Source: Bacillota bacterium (GTDB lineage Bacteria; Bacillota; Clostridia; Acetivibrionales; JANLFN01). From it: a DNA stretch of 64,000 bases. The notes under the pieces were generated by a model. That model worked only from the letters and a program-made list of their open reading frames with translations. It searched no databases and was not told the DNA's origin. Of this stretch, positions 1 through 8,556 are shown one piece after another; positions within the stretch are counted from its first letter, which is position 1, and the number at the start of each line of letters is the position of its first letter. Location: positions 4,557 through 68,556 of the forward strand of contig JAEWTV010000102.1 of NCBI GenBank assembly GCA_023397675.1, written 5' to 3'. Made by a program: the position numbers and the translations under genes.

Positions 1-719
1 CCCCATTTATCTCTGAGTATATCCTTTAACAGGGTTTTACTTCCGCAGCAGGGTTCACCGTTTGTTCTGTTGTAAGCCCCCATAACCGCCTCAACTCCTG
101 CTTCCCGGACAAGCTTTTCAAATGCGTGAAGATATGTTTCATATAAATCCTTTTTTGAAACAACGGCATTAAAGCTGTGTCTCTCTCCTTCGGGGCCACT
201 GTGTACGGCAAAGTGTTTTGCGCATGCCGCAGTTTTCAAATATTTTTTATCATTTCCCTGAAGTCCTCTGACAAAAGCCACACCGAGTTTTCCTGTAAGA
301 TAAGGGTCTTCGCCATATGTCTCATGACCTCTTCCCCACCTTGGGTCCCTGAATATATTGATATTGGGTGACCAGAAAGTTAAACCTTTATAGATATCGC
401 GGTCACCTTTTCGCTGAAATTCATGATATTTTGCCCTACCCTCTGTAGAAATAATGTCAGCGGTTTTTTGTAATAGTTCATCATCAAAGGTTGCTGCCAT
501 TGCAATAGCCTGCGGAAACATTGTTGCAACGCCTGCCCTTGCAACACCATGGAGCCCTTCATTCCACCAGTTGTATGCTTCAATCCCAAGCCTTGGAATT
601 GCAGGTGAAGAGTGAAGCATTTGTGTAACCTTCTCTTCAAGGGTCATTCTTGCGACTAGATCTTTAGCACGTTCTTCAAAGCTTAATTCTTCATTTTTAT
701 ATACAGGAACTTCGTTCAT
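1..719 (-). CDS. GH3 family glycosidase, beta-xylosidase/beta-glucosidase type (C-terminus beyond window)
   Basis: N-terminal 239 residues of a glycoside hydrolase family 3 enzyme that runs off the window edge. The start at 719 follows a GGGAGAG ribosome site. The motif YNWWNEGLHGV near residue 45, then FPQAIAMAATFD, SPNINIFRDPRWGRGHETYGEDP and a CAKHFAVHSGPEGERH-type segment, is typical of the GH3 group that contains bacterial beta-xylosidases and some beta-glucosidases. The catalytic aspartate and the C-terminal domain lie outside the window. No signal peptide is visible, so it probably cleaves imported xylo- or cello-oligosaccharides in the cytoplasm. It lies 59 bp downstream of glgA on the same strand and could be cotranscribed. 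Substrate is unproven. Confidence 0.9.
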   Translation of the reverse strand, partial: MNEVPVYKNEELSFEERAKDLVARMTLEEKVTQMLHSSPAIPRLGIEAYNWWNEGLHGVARAGVATMFPQAIAMAATFDDELLQKTADIISTEGRAKYHEFQRKGDRDIYKGLTFWSPNINIFRDPRWGRGHETYGEDPYLTGKLGVAFVRGLQGNDKKYLKTAACAKHFAVHSGPEGERHSFNAVVSKKDLYETYLHAFEKLVREAGVEAVMGAYNRTNGEPCCGSKTLLKDILRDKW

Positions 720-778
720 ATCAGTTACTCTCCCTAATAAGTATTTAAAAGTATATATAACTGTGTACATTATTGTAA

Positions 779-2218
779 TTATTTCATCAGATTGTCATAA
801 AGTTCAACATATTCGCAGGCTGATTTATCCCAGCTGAAGTCCTGCTGCATACACCTTTTTACAATGTTTTTCCATGCTGTTTTGTTACTATATAATTTTA
901 AAGCTCTTCTTATTGTATAAAGCATGTCGTGAGCGTTATAATTTTTGAAACTGAATCCGTTACCTTCACCGGTTTCTTCATTATAAGATGTTATTGTATC
1001 ATTTAACCCGCCGGTTTCTCTTACAATAGGAACCGAGCCATATCTGAGGCTGAAAAGCTGGCCAAGTCCACATGGTTCAAACAATGAAGGCATCAGGAAC
1101 ATATCGCTTCCTGCATAAATTCTTTGCGCCAGTGTTCCATCATATTTAATGTTGGCAGATACCTTTTTGTTATACCTGTAGGCTATTGACTTGAACATTT
1201 CTTCATAACGATAGTCACCCGTACCCAAAATTACAATTTGCAAGTCTTCTTTTAACAATTCTTCGAGAACATAGGCAATAAGGTCAAAGCCTTTCTGATC
1301 TACTAACCGCGAAATAATTCCTATTAGCGGAACTTTCTCTTTCTGAGGAAGTCCAAGTTCGTGCTGCAGTTCCTTTTTATTAATTTTCTTTCCTTCAGGA
1401 TTTTCAGAGTCATAGTTTACATAGAGCCGTTTATCTGTTGCAGGGTTGTTCTCTTCAAAATCAATTCCATTAACTATTCCATAAAGACTGTCTGACCTTT
1501 TTCTTATCAATTGATTAAGGTTTTCGCCATAAAAGTCGTACTTTATTTCTTCTACATATGTTTTGCTTACCGAACTTATTGCGTCAGAGTATACAAGTCC
1601 TGCCTTCATAAAGTTCACACAATCATAATACTCAACCCCTTCAGGCGTGAAATACTCCCACCCTACGCCTATGACATCGTTTAAAACCTTCTTCGGGAAA
1701 ACGCCCTGGTATTTAAGGTTATGTATTGTGTAAAGTGTTTTAATACCACTGTAAAAATTAAGACGACGATAGTGTGCATTAAGTAAAAGGCCGATAATAC
1801 CCGTCTGCCAGTCATTACAATGGATAATATCCGGCTTGAAACCAATTATAGGAAGCGCTTGAAGCAGGGCTTTGTTAAAGAAGGTAAATTGTTCGCATTC
1901 ATCAGGGTAACCATAAAGCCCGTCCCTGTAAAAATAGTACTCATTATCCAAAAGATAAACTGTAAGGCCATTTATTACTGTCTTTAATATTCCACAGTAC
2001 TGATGCCTCCAGCCTAAATCTACGTATGTATAGCCTACGTATTCCGCGTTTTTAGTATATAACTCCGGAATACATTTATATTTAGGTATTATAAGCCTGA
2101 TATCATGACCCATTTTCTTTACTGCCTTTGGCAGTGATCCAGCGACGTCAGCAAGTCCTCCGGTTTTAGCAAATGGCACGGCTTCAGAAGATGCAAAAAG
2201 AATACGCATGTTTTCCAT
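779..2218 (-). CDS. glgA: glycogen synthase (ADP-glucose type), GT5
   Basis: Transfers glucose from ADP-glucose to growing alpha-1,4-glucan; cytoplasmic storage-polysaccharide synthesis. The N-terminus MRILFASSEAVPFAKTGGLADV carries the KTGGLAD ADP-glucose-binding motif, and the C-terminal half has the GT5 segment MPSLFEPCGLGQ and the RETGGL loop. I place the start at 2218 because a GGGGGT ribosome site sits a few bases upstream; a longer reading from 2287 lacks this and adds a non-homologous hydrophobic leader. At 479 residues the protein has the usual family length. Other glg genes are not in the window; the next gene downstream is the GH3 glycosidase. Confidence 0.95.
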   Translation of the reverse strand: MENMRILFASSEAVPFAKTGGLADVAGSLPKAVKKMGHDIRLIIPKYKCIPELYTKNAEYVGYTYVDLGWRHQYCGILKTVINGLTVYLLDNEYYFYRDGLYGYPDECEQFTFFNKALLQALPIIGFKPDIIHCNDWQTGIIGLLLNAHYRRLNFYSGIKTLYTIHNLKYQGVFPKKVLNDVIGVGWEYFTPEGVEYYDCVNFMKAGLVYSDAISSVSKTYVEEIKYDFYGENLNQLIRKRSDSLYGIVNGIDFEENNPATDKRLYVNYDSENPEGKKINKKELQHELGLPQKEKVPLIGIISRLVDQKGFDLIAYVLEELLKEDLQIVILGTGDYRYEEMFKSIAYRYNKKVSANIKYDGTLAQRIYAGSDMFLMPSLFEPCGLGQLFSLRYGSVPIVRETGGLNDTITSYNEETGEGNGFSFKNYNAHDMLYTIRRALKLYSNKTAWKNIVKRCMQQDFSWDKSACEYVELYDNLMK

Positions 2219-2446
2219 AATTACCCCCGTTAATATTGTAAAAAAACCTTCTATTATATACACCAAAAGTAAATAATGTGCAGGCAATTTAATTACTCTT
2301 CTATTATAGATGAATGATAATAATTAATAAACACAAATAGTCATATTTATATTCTTTGATTTTTACTTAAAAGAACCTTGAAAAGCTAAAATTACCATGG
2401 TCTCTTGAGATTTAAAAAATCCTTTTTGTACAAATTATATGGTATA

Positions 2447-2530
2447 TAGGATAAAGTAAATTTCTTATACATTATTTGCATTTCTAAAGCCAAATGCAAA
2501 TGTTATCAAATCAGAATTTGCTTTATCCTA
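2447..2530. repeat. large nested inverted repeat upstream of ger operon
   Basis: An outer inverted repeat begins TAGGATAAAG at 2447 and ends CTTTATCCTA at 2530, with about 15 of 18 outer positions pairing. It encloses a perfect 10-bp hairpin, ATTTGCATTT (2474-2483) with AAATGCAAAT (2492-2501). It lies in the 440-bp gap between the divergent glgA and germination genes. No T-run follows it, so it does not look like a simple terminator. Function unknown. Confidence 0.6.
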
Positions 2531-2541
2531 TTACAGATGAA

Positions 2542-2622
2542 TAAGTTGAATTAAAATCATATTTCATACCATCATGGCCGGCATTAAGGACATGATGCAT
2601 ATTAAGTATTTAATTCAACTTA
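2542..2622. repeat. perfect 14-bp inverted repeat with inner stem, ger operon leader
   Basis: TAAGTTGAATTAAA at 2542-2555 is perfectly repeated in reverse complement at 2609-2622. A 53-bp interior contains a smaller ATCATG/CATGAT pair. It ends 36 bp before the gerA-like start codon and so probably lies in the 5' leader or overlaps the promoter. It could be a cruciform operator or an mRNA structure controlling translation. No known riboswitch consensus was recognised. Confidence 0.55.
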
Positions 2623-2658
2623 TATATAAGAATTTCAGGATATATAGGAGAACTTGTA

Positions 2659-4479
2659 ATGGACAAGAAAAATTTCTTTCAAAAAGTATTATCTATGATT
2701 TCATATAAAAAGCCTATTGAAACTCATAGCTTTGTTATTCCGGAGATAAATGAAGGAATGGATAGAGAAGGGAAAAAGGTATATCACATATCGGGATCAG
2801 GCAATGGGAGTAAAGAAAGCTCAGATAGACATGAAGTAAAAAATTCTAAAAAGCCCGTTCCCGCATCTGATAGATTAAAAGACCGGGAGAAGCCTGAAAA
2901 AAACGAAAAAGATAACAAAGGAAAAGATAGTGATAGCGAAGATAATTCAATCTCAACGGATTACGATTTAAATATTGAATATCTGAAGAAAGCATTTAAT
3001 GCTAAAAAAAATAAGGATTTTATAGTGCGGGAATTCAATGCAGGCGGTAAATATAAAGCATTTATTGCTTATCTCGATGGTATGGTAGACAGGATAACAA
3101 TAAATAACTTTATTTTGCGGCCCCTCCTTCAGAACAAGGAGTATAGTAATGACGAAGAATGCACCCATGAGTACATTATAAAAAATATCCTTGAAACAAA
3201 TCAGGCCGAAAAGGTAACCAATAATGAAGATTTGATATATGACATTCTTGTAGGTAACACGGTTCTTTATGTAGAGGGCTGCGATTACTATGTTTCCAGT
3301 GAAACAAAGGGTTTTGATAAGAGAGGTGTTGAGAAACCTCAAACCGAAGGCGTTGTAAGGGGTGCACAGGAGGGTTTTAATGAAAATCTTCGTACAAATA
3401 CAACACTCATTAGAAGGATAATAAAAAACAATAATCTTACTACTGAGTTCATAAAAATAGGAGAAAGAAATCAAAATCTTTGTGCAATAATGTACATTCA
3501 TGGTTTAGTAAACCCCTCCATTGTAGCAGAAGTTAAAAGAAGGGTAGATAGTCTGAAAACGGATTTTATAAATGGCAGCGGAATGCTTGAACAGTTTATT
3601 GAAGAAAATCCGTGGTCTATTGTACCTACTATTCTCACAACCGAAAGGCCTGACCGTGCAGCTTCACATATTATTGAAGGCAAGGTTGTAATTTTGGCGG
3701 AAGGCACACCATTTGCTCTTGTTGTACCTATATCTTTATCAACCATGTTTCATACGCCGGAAGATACGTCCTTAAGGTGGCAATACGGAACTTTATTGAG
3801 AATAGTAAGAGTTATAGCAGTATTTGTTGCAACACTTGTTCCAGGAATGTATATAGCACTGACAAATTTCCACAGAGAAATGATACCTACTGATTTATTG
3901 ATTGCTATTGCAAAAGCAAGAGAAAATGTGCCCTTCCCTACAATTGTTGAAGTACTTGTTATGGAAATCTCTTTTGAGCTTATAAGAGAGGCAGGTATAA
4001 GAATTCCGGGAATCATAGGTAACACCATAGGTATTATAGGTGCATTGATACTAGGTCAGGCAGCAGTTCAGGCAAATCTTGTCAGCCCGGTACTTATCAT
4101 AATAATTGCAATTACAGGCCTTGGAAACTTCGCAATACCAGATTTTAGCATGGCATTTGCTGCCAGAATAACTCGACTGTTTTTTATAGCTGTAGGTGCT
4201 TTCCTTGGTTTCTATGGTATATCCCTGGGTCTTGTTACGCTGATAGCTCTATTAGCCAATACAAAATCCTTCGGGGTTCCCCTGCTGTCATTCTATGCAC
4301 CAAAATTAAAAGGCATAGGAGATTTGATAATACGGAAACCTATTTGGATGCAGGAGTTCAGACCTGACAATATTAATCCTCTGGATATAAGAAGACAGCC
4401 AAAAATATCAAGGCAATGGCTTTACAAAAAAAATAAAAGTGGTGAAAAACATAACGGGAAGGAGGATGCAGATGAATAA
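2659..4479 (+). CDS. spore germination receptor A subunit, GerA/SpoVAF family
   Basis: 606-residue GerA-family subunit of an inner-membrane germinant receptor. The first ~110 residues are charged and Lys/Glu/Ser-rich. A soluble N-terminal domain follows to about residue 370. The membrane domain begins around VVPISLSTMFHTPEDTSLRW and contains the family-typical run PGMYIALTNFHREMIPTDLL and several helices to about residue 565. A conserved IRKPIWM(Q)EFRP(D) segment closes the protein, as in other GerA proteins. AGGAG lies 9 bp before the ATG. It is the first gene of a four-gene ger operon and overlaps the B subunit by 8 bp. Expression in the forespore is expected from the family; I could not assign a sigma-G promoter. 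Confidence 0.93.
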   Translation: MDKKNFFQKVLSMISYKKPIETHSFVIPEINEGMDREGKKVYHISGSGNGSKESSDRHEVKNSKKPVPASDRLKDREKPEKNEKDNKGKDSDSEDNSISTDYDLNIEYLKKAFNAKKNKDFIVREFNAGGKYKAFIAYLDGMVDRITINNFILRPLLQNKEYSNDEECTHEYIIKNILETNQAEKVTNNEDLIYDILVGNTVLYVEGCDYYVSSETKGFDKRGVEKPQTEGVVRGAQEGFNENLRTNTTLIRRIIKNNNLTTEFIKIGERNQNLCAIMYIHGLVNPSIVAEVKRRVDSLKTDFINGSGMLEQFIEENPWSIVPTILTTERPDRAASHIIEGKVVILAEGTPFALVVPISLSTMFHTPEDTSLRWQYGTLLRIVRVIAVFVATLVPGMYIALTNFHREMIPTDLLIAIAKARENVPFPTIVEVLVMEISFELIREAGIRIPGIIGNTIGIIGALILGQAAVQANLVSPVLIIIIAITGLGNFAIPDFSMAFAARITRLFFIAVGAFLGFYGISLGLVTLIALLANTKSFGVPLLSFYAPKLKGIGDLIIRKPIWMQEFRPDNINPLDIRRQPKISRQWLYKKNKSGEKHNGKEDADE

Positions 4480-5581
4480 AACTGACAAATTCGGTACCTA
4501 TGAGGCAATAAGCCTTGTAATGATATTAATGATAACCAAAATCTTTTATACAAGTATTGCTGTATTAATAAAGGCAGAAGGTACTGCTGCCTGGTATGGA
4601 ACTCTGGTTTCATGTGTTGTGAGCCTGATTTTCTTTTTCCTTATTTATATGCTTATGAAACGGTTCCCTGGAAAAAATATAATGCAAATTTTCGAAATAG
4701 TTATGGGTAAAATCATAGGCAAAATTCTTATACTTGGGTTCTCTGCATATGGCCTTTATTATGCTGCATCCAACCTGAGAGAATTTATTGAAATGATAAA
4801 GGCATACAATCTGCCATACACCCCACCGAGTATTCTTATATTCTGTTTTATTATAGTATCTGCAATTATTGCATACTTTGGGCTTGAGGGAATCGCACGT
4901 GTTTCGAAAATAGTTTTTATCCCTGTATTGGTTGGGCTGGCCCTTATATTAATTCTGGCGGCACCATTCTACGACCCTGATTACTTAAAGCCATACCTTG
5001 GCTATGGTATTCAGAAGACTTTATCAACAGGTATTTTAAGAAGCTCAGCATATGAAGAATTTTTTGTTCTGGCTATTATAATAAACTCGATACATGGTCT
5101 CAAAAGCTTTAAAAAGGTAGGCATTATTAGTATTATTGGTACAGGTGTAGTATTCAGTCTATGCTATGTATGTAATCTTATGGCATTCCTGTATAGCGTA
5201 GGCGGAGAGAATCTTTCAGGCTTATTTCAATTGTCCAGAATTATATATTTTAGCCGGTTTGTACAGAGGCTGGAATCAATATTCCTGTTTATATGGGTAA
5301 TAGCATCTTTGATTGCAGTATCTGCTGCCTTTTACTTTTCAATTGATTTATATAAAAATGCATTCAGCATTAAAAACCACAGACCTATCATACTGCCGTT
5401 TGCTTTGCTGCTTTTTGTAATAACTCTGATACCTTCAGGAATTTCCGAAGTTGTTCAGGTTAATATACTCTTTATACGTCAATACAGCATGATTTTTGTG
5501 TATGGGACACCTCTTTTGGTGCTTCTATTCTCTCTTATTCTTGGTAAAAGGGGTGACTTAACAAATGTTCAAACGCATTAG
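4472..5581 (+). CDS. spore germination receptor B subunit, GerB family (APC-type permease)
   Basis: 369-residue integral membrane protein with about ten hydrophobic segments, the Spore_permease family whose members bind germinants in GerA-type receptors. The start ATG at 4472 overlaps the end of the A subunit and is preceded by GGGAAGGAGG; an upstream in-frame start at 4439 would lie within the A gene without a ribosome site. MNKTDKFGTYEAISLVMILMITKIFY opens the first helix in the usual way. The germinant cannot be read from the sequence. It overlaps the C-subunit gene by 17 bp. Confidence 0.92.
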   Translation: MNKTDKFGTYEAISLVMILMITKIFYTSIAVLIKAEGTAAWYGTLVSCVVSLIFFFLIYMLMKRFPGKNIMQIFEIVMGKIIGKILILGFSAYGLYYAASNLREFIEMIKAYNLPYTPPSILIFCFIIVSAIIAYFGLEGIARVSKIVFIPVLVGLALILILAAPFYDPDYLKPYLGYGIQKTLSTGILRSSAYEEFFVLAIIINSIHGLKSFKKVGIISIIGTGVVFSLCYVCNLMAFLYSVGGENLSGLFQLSRIIYFSRFVQRLESIFLFIWVIASLIAVSAAFYFSIDLYKNAFSIKNHRPIILPFALLLFVITLIPSGISEVVQVNILFIRQYSMIFVYGTPLLVLLFSLILGKRGDLTNVQTH

Positions 5582-6863
5582 CAGTATATCAATACTATTA
5601 TTATTTCTTGTGACAACACTCACAGGCTGCTATGATGCAAGAGAAATAGACGATGAAGTATATGCCCTTGCAATAGGCCTCGATAAGGGGGTAAATAATC
5701 AAGTAAGGGTTTCGATTCAGTATCCCACGTATAAAAGTAGTTCGGAGGGCGGAGGTAGTGGAGACCAGGGCCAAAAAAGCGATAAAAAGGGCGGTTCCAG
5801 TTCTGTTTCAGGGACAAACATTCATACTGTTGATGCATCTTCTATTTTAGAGGCACTTGATATGTTCGGTATGTCAATATCAAGAAGAGTATCTCTGATG
5901 CATACAAAGGAATTAATTTTTTCTGAAGCCTTTGCACGAGAAGGTGTCGAACGATATCTTGCTCCGATGGCGCGTTTCAGAGAAACAAGGAGAACTATGG
6001 ATATAATTGTAGTTAAGGGAAACGCCATGGATTACCTTAAAGAAAACAAATCAAACATCGGTGAAAGTCTTTCAAAATCTATGGAACTAATGGGATCACA
6101 GGGAAAAAATACAGGTTTTTTTCCAAGATCAACTTTTGGTCAATTTTATACCGGCATTGTATCAACGTTTGAACAAAGTTATGCTGCTTATTCAGGAGTA
6201 AATAACTTTGACATGCTCCTTCCCCAAACACCCAATTCTCCACCTGTCCCCCTTGAGACTGATAAAGGTTTTCTTCCAGGGGAAATACCCAGGGAAGGTG
6301 TTGCCAAAAGAGAATTTGCAGGAACTGCTGTTTTTGACGGTGATAAAATGATTGGAGCTCTGGATTCCAATGAAACAAGATACTTTTTAATGATTACCGG
6401 AAAATTCAAGTCAGGAATTTTCGATATTAAAGATAAGGAATCACCTCAAGACATAATAGTCTTTGATATACGACCCAGCAGGTTGCCCCAGGTAAAGGGA
6501 CACTTTGAAAACGGGAAACCTGTTATTGATTTAAGAGTAAGACTCGAAGCAGATATAGGTTCAATACAGAGCCGGATAAATTATGAGAATGTAGATAAAC
6601 TCAAACAATTAAACAAACAGGCGGAAGATTATATAAAAGAAAATTTGATAAAGGTAATAACTAAAGTGCAAAAAGAGTATAAATCGGATATTTTCCGCTT
6701 TGGACATAAATTTGCAGGGTATTTTTCAACAATTCAGGAATGGGAAAAATATAACTGGCTTTCTCATTTTCCGGAAGCAAAAATAAATGTAAGCGTGGAA
6801 TTTAATATAAGAAGAACGGGTTTAATGATAAATTCATCGCCTGTTCACGGAATATCACAATGA
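5565..6863 (+). CDS. spore germination receptor C subunit lipoprotein, GerC family
   Basis: 432-residue lipoprotein subunit of the receptor. A short signal peptide ends in LTGC, followed by YDAREIDDEVYALAIGLDKG, the conserved opening of GerAC proteins; the cysteine would be diacylated and anchor the protein to the spore inner membrane. A low-complexity Ser/Gly/Lys stretch (SSSEGGGSGDQGQKSDKKGG) lies near residues 58-77. The C-terminal domain ends with a KINVSVEFNIRRTGL strand typical of the family. The start overlaps the B gene and has AAGGGGTGA upstream. Confidence 0.92.
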   Translation: MFKRISSISILLLFLVTTLTGCYDAREIDDEVYALAIGLDKGVNNQVRVSIQYPTYKSSSEGGGSGDQGQKSDKKGGSSSVSGTNIHTVDASSILEALDMFGMSISRRVSLMHTKELIFSEAFAREGVERYLAPMARFRETRRTMDIIVVKGNAMDYLKENKSNIGESLSKSMELMGSQGKNTGFFPRSTFGQFYTGIVSTFEQSYAAYSGVNNFDMLLPQTPNSPPVPLETDKGFLPGEIPREGVAKREFAGTAVFDGDKMIGALDSNETRYFLMITGKFKSGIFDIKDKESPQDIIVFDIRPSRLPQVKGHFENGKPVIDLRVRLEADIGSIQSRINYENVDKLKQLNKQAEDYIKENLIKVITKVQKEYKSDIFRFGHKFAGYFSTIQEWEKYNWLSHFPEAKINVSVEFNIRRTGLMINSSPVHGISQ

Positions 6864-6877
6864 TTGGAGGGTGAAAA

Positions 6878-7048
6878 ATGCGTCTTATCATACTGGCAAT
6901 TTTCATTCTTGGTGTAGGATATCATACATTTACATTTGGCAGAAGCCTTTGGAAAGAGGAAAAAAACAAGTTGGGCGGATTTGGAGCTATACTAATTGCG
7001 GTTCTGGGTATAGTTATACCAATTGCAATGTTGTGGATAAGAAGATAA
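6878..7048 (+). CDS. small two-helix membrane protein at the end of the ger operon (candidate D subunit)
   Basis: A 56-residue protein starting ATG at 6878, 15 bp after the C-subunit stop, with a strong GGAGGGTG ribosome site. It has a helix at the N-terminus (MRLIILAIFILGVGYH), a short charged turn (GRSLWKEEKNK) and a second helix ending in IRR. Some Bacillus ger operons encode a similarly small two-helix D subunit that modulates germinant response, so this is a good candidate for an equivalent. That role is inferred from position and topology; sequence homology to known D subunits was not tested. The operon terminator begins 7 bp after its stop. Confidence 0.72.
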   Translation: MRLIILAIFILGVGYHTFTFGRSLWKEEKNKLGGFGAILIAVLGIVIPIAMLWIRR

Positions 7049-7055
7049 AGTAACA

Positions 7056-7092
7056 AAAGGCTTAGCAGCATTTTTACTAAGCCTTTATTTTT
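7056..7092 (+). terminator. intrinsic terminator of ger operon (probably bidirectional)
   Basis: AAAGGCTTAG (7056-7065) pairs perfectly with CTAAGCCTTT (7077-7086) around an 11-base loop and is followed by a T-run. The A-run before the stem lets the same hairpin serve the convergent DUF421 gene, whose stop codon lies inside it. Confidence 0.85.
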
Positions 7093-7768
7093 TATGTTTT
7101 AGTGATATATACAGCTTTCCGAAAGAATCAAGACCTGCATAAAATACTTCCCGATAATTACCTATACCCTGCATTTTTAGCTCATTTTTAAGCCAGTTCT
7201 CATCAAGGTTTACCGAACTTAGATTTTCATTCATAATGTTTCCGTCAATAATCAAATCAGAAGTAAGTCCGTTGTAAGCGGTAGGAATATTTAAGTCTGC
7301 CGGGGTTAACGGCTGTTTTTGTGATTTGGGCAGAATCGAGAGTTTACCGTCAGCTTCAAGAATTGCGAATTCTACATCTGCCATGTTGAATATGTTTTTT
7401 TGGCGAAGCACCATATTAAGGTCATCAATAGTCAAACGTATTTTTCTCATATTTATATCATTTAACCGACCGTTTTCAATTACAGTTAATGGCTTAGAGT
7501 TTATCAATTTTCTGAATCTATAGCTTTTAATGTGCAAGTAATCAATCAACAAAATAATTAAAACAAAGCTTACTATAATTGCAGTCCCTGCCAATTCAGT
7601 ATGTTTGCTTCCAATTGCAAGGTTTGCTATAAGAGAGCCTAGCGTAACTGCCATACCAAAATCATATATTGTCATCTGAGAAATTGTTTTTCTGCCCATA
7701 ATCCTTAGAACAGCCATTAATAAAATAAATGCAACCAAAGCTCTTAGTAAGGAATTTAACATAGACAT
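7085..7768 (-). CDS. DUF421 (YetF/YrbG-like) membrane protein
   Basis: 227 residues with three N-terminal transmembrane helices (roughly 6-25, 38-56, 61-82), the conserved GRKTISQMTIYDFGMAVTLGSLIA segment, then a soluble alpha/beta domain (residues ~90-225). This is the YetF-like architecture. DUF421 proteins are common in spore-formers, and some YetF-type proteins are linked to spore inner-membrane properties. The convergent ger operon makes a spore role attractive but unproven here. AAGGAG lies about 10 bp before the ATG at 7768. The stop codon sits in the shared terminator. Confidence 0.88.
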   Translation of the reverse strand: MSMLNSLLRALVAFILLMAVLRIMGRKTISQMTIYDFGMAVTLGSLIANLAIGSKHTELAGTAIIVSFVLIILLIDYLHIKSYRFRKLINSKPLTVIENGRLNDINMRKIRLTIDDLNMVLRQKNIFNMADVEFAILEADGKLSILPKSQKQPLTPADLNIPTAYNGLTSDLIIDGNIMNENLSSVNLDENWLKNELKMQGIGNYREVFYAGLDSFGKLYISLKHKK

Positions 7769-7878
7769 ATCCCCGCTTCTCCTTAATAAATTCTTAATGA
7801 TATTTTGCCCTGTAACTCAATTTAAATAATTGGTATAAAATTACGAACAATTTAATGTTTTCATACAAATTTAAGTGG

Positions 7879-7884
7879 TATAAT
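7879..7884 (+). promoter_or_regulatory. putative -10 element of rubrerythrin promoter
   Basis: A perfect TATAAT at 7879-7884 lies 35 bp before the rubrerythrin start. The -35 position (about 7856-7861, TGTTTT) is a poor match, so the promoter may need an activator or be weak. I could not recognise a clear PerR box. Confidence 0.5.
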
Positions 7885-7918
7885 TAATTAGAAAATAATG
7901 TATGGGGGTTATCTACAT

Positions 7919-8512
7919 ATGAAATCTTTGAGAGATACAAAAACTGCTGAAAATCTGTTAAAGGCTTTTGCAGGTGAATCGCAGGCAAGGAACCGTTATA
8001 CCTTCTATTCTTCAATTGCAGGTAAGGAAGGTTTTATTCAAATTAAAAATATCTTTTTAGAAACAGCAGATAACGAAAAAGAGCACGCTAAAATATTCTA
8101 CAAGCTTTTATTGGAAGGGTTTGAAGGAAATTTGCCTGCATCAGTTGAATTAACAGCAGAATATCCTGTAGCCCAGGGAACAACTCTTGATAACCTGGAA
8201 GCAGCAGCCAGCGGCGAAAACGAGGAATGGTCAAGGTTATATCAATCTTTTGCAAACACAGCAGAAGAGGAAGGTTTTAATGAAGTTGCACGTACATTTA
8301 AATTGATTGCAACTGTTGAGAAAAACCATGAAGCAAGATATAAAAAGCTTGCACAAGACGTTTCAAGCAATACCGTGTTTGAAAAGGACGGAAAGGTATA
8401 TTGGAAATGTAATAACTGTGGATATATTCATGAAGGCAACAGTGCACCTGATAAATGCCCTGCATGCCAGCATCCCCAAGGCTATTTTGAAGTATTTGTT
8501 GAGAATTATTAA
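7919..8512 (+). CDS. rubrerythrin
   Basis: 197-residue non-haem di-iron peroxidase that protects anaerobes by reducing hydrogen peroxide. The N-terminal ferritin-like four-helix domain has the iron-ligand motifs GESQARNRY, EKEHAKIF and EKNHEARY. The C-terminal rubredoxin domain binds one iron through CNNCG and CPAC. The start at 7919 is preceded by GGGGG about 10 bases upstream; an ATG at 7898 would add seven unrelated residues. It is monocistronic, with its own promoter and a strong terminator. Confidence 0.96.
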   Translation: MKSLRDTKTAENLLKAFAGESQARNRYTFYSSIAGKEGFIQIKNIFLETADNEKEHAKIFYKLLLEGFEGNLPASVELTAEYPVAQGTTLDNLEAAASGENEEWSRLYQSFANTAEEEGFNEVARTFKLIATVEKNHEARYKKLAQDVSSNTVFEKDGKVYWKCNNCGYIHEGNSAPDKCPACQHPQGYFEVFVENY

Positions 8513-8525
8513 TCAGTATATTTTT

Positions 8526-8556
8526 AAAGCAGAGGGTTACCCTCTGCTTTTTATTT
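8526..8556 (+). terminator. intrinsic terminator of rubrerythrin
   Basis: AAAGCAGAGGG (8526-8536) and CCCTCTGCTTT (8540-8550) form a perfect 11-bp stem with a TTA loop followed by a T-rich tail. It abuts the end of the convergent DinB-like gene. Confidence 0.93.

Noticed and set aside
2968..3501. 177-residue open frame on the minus strand inside the gerA-like gene
   Set aside because: It is antisense to a well-supported gene, has no ribosome site and no family features.
6871..7053. 60-residue open frame overlapping the small ger-operon gene
   Set aside because: The frame starting at 6878 has the correctly spaced ribosome site and a sensible two-helix product; this one is an out-of-frame shadow.
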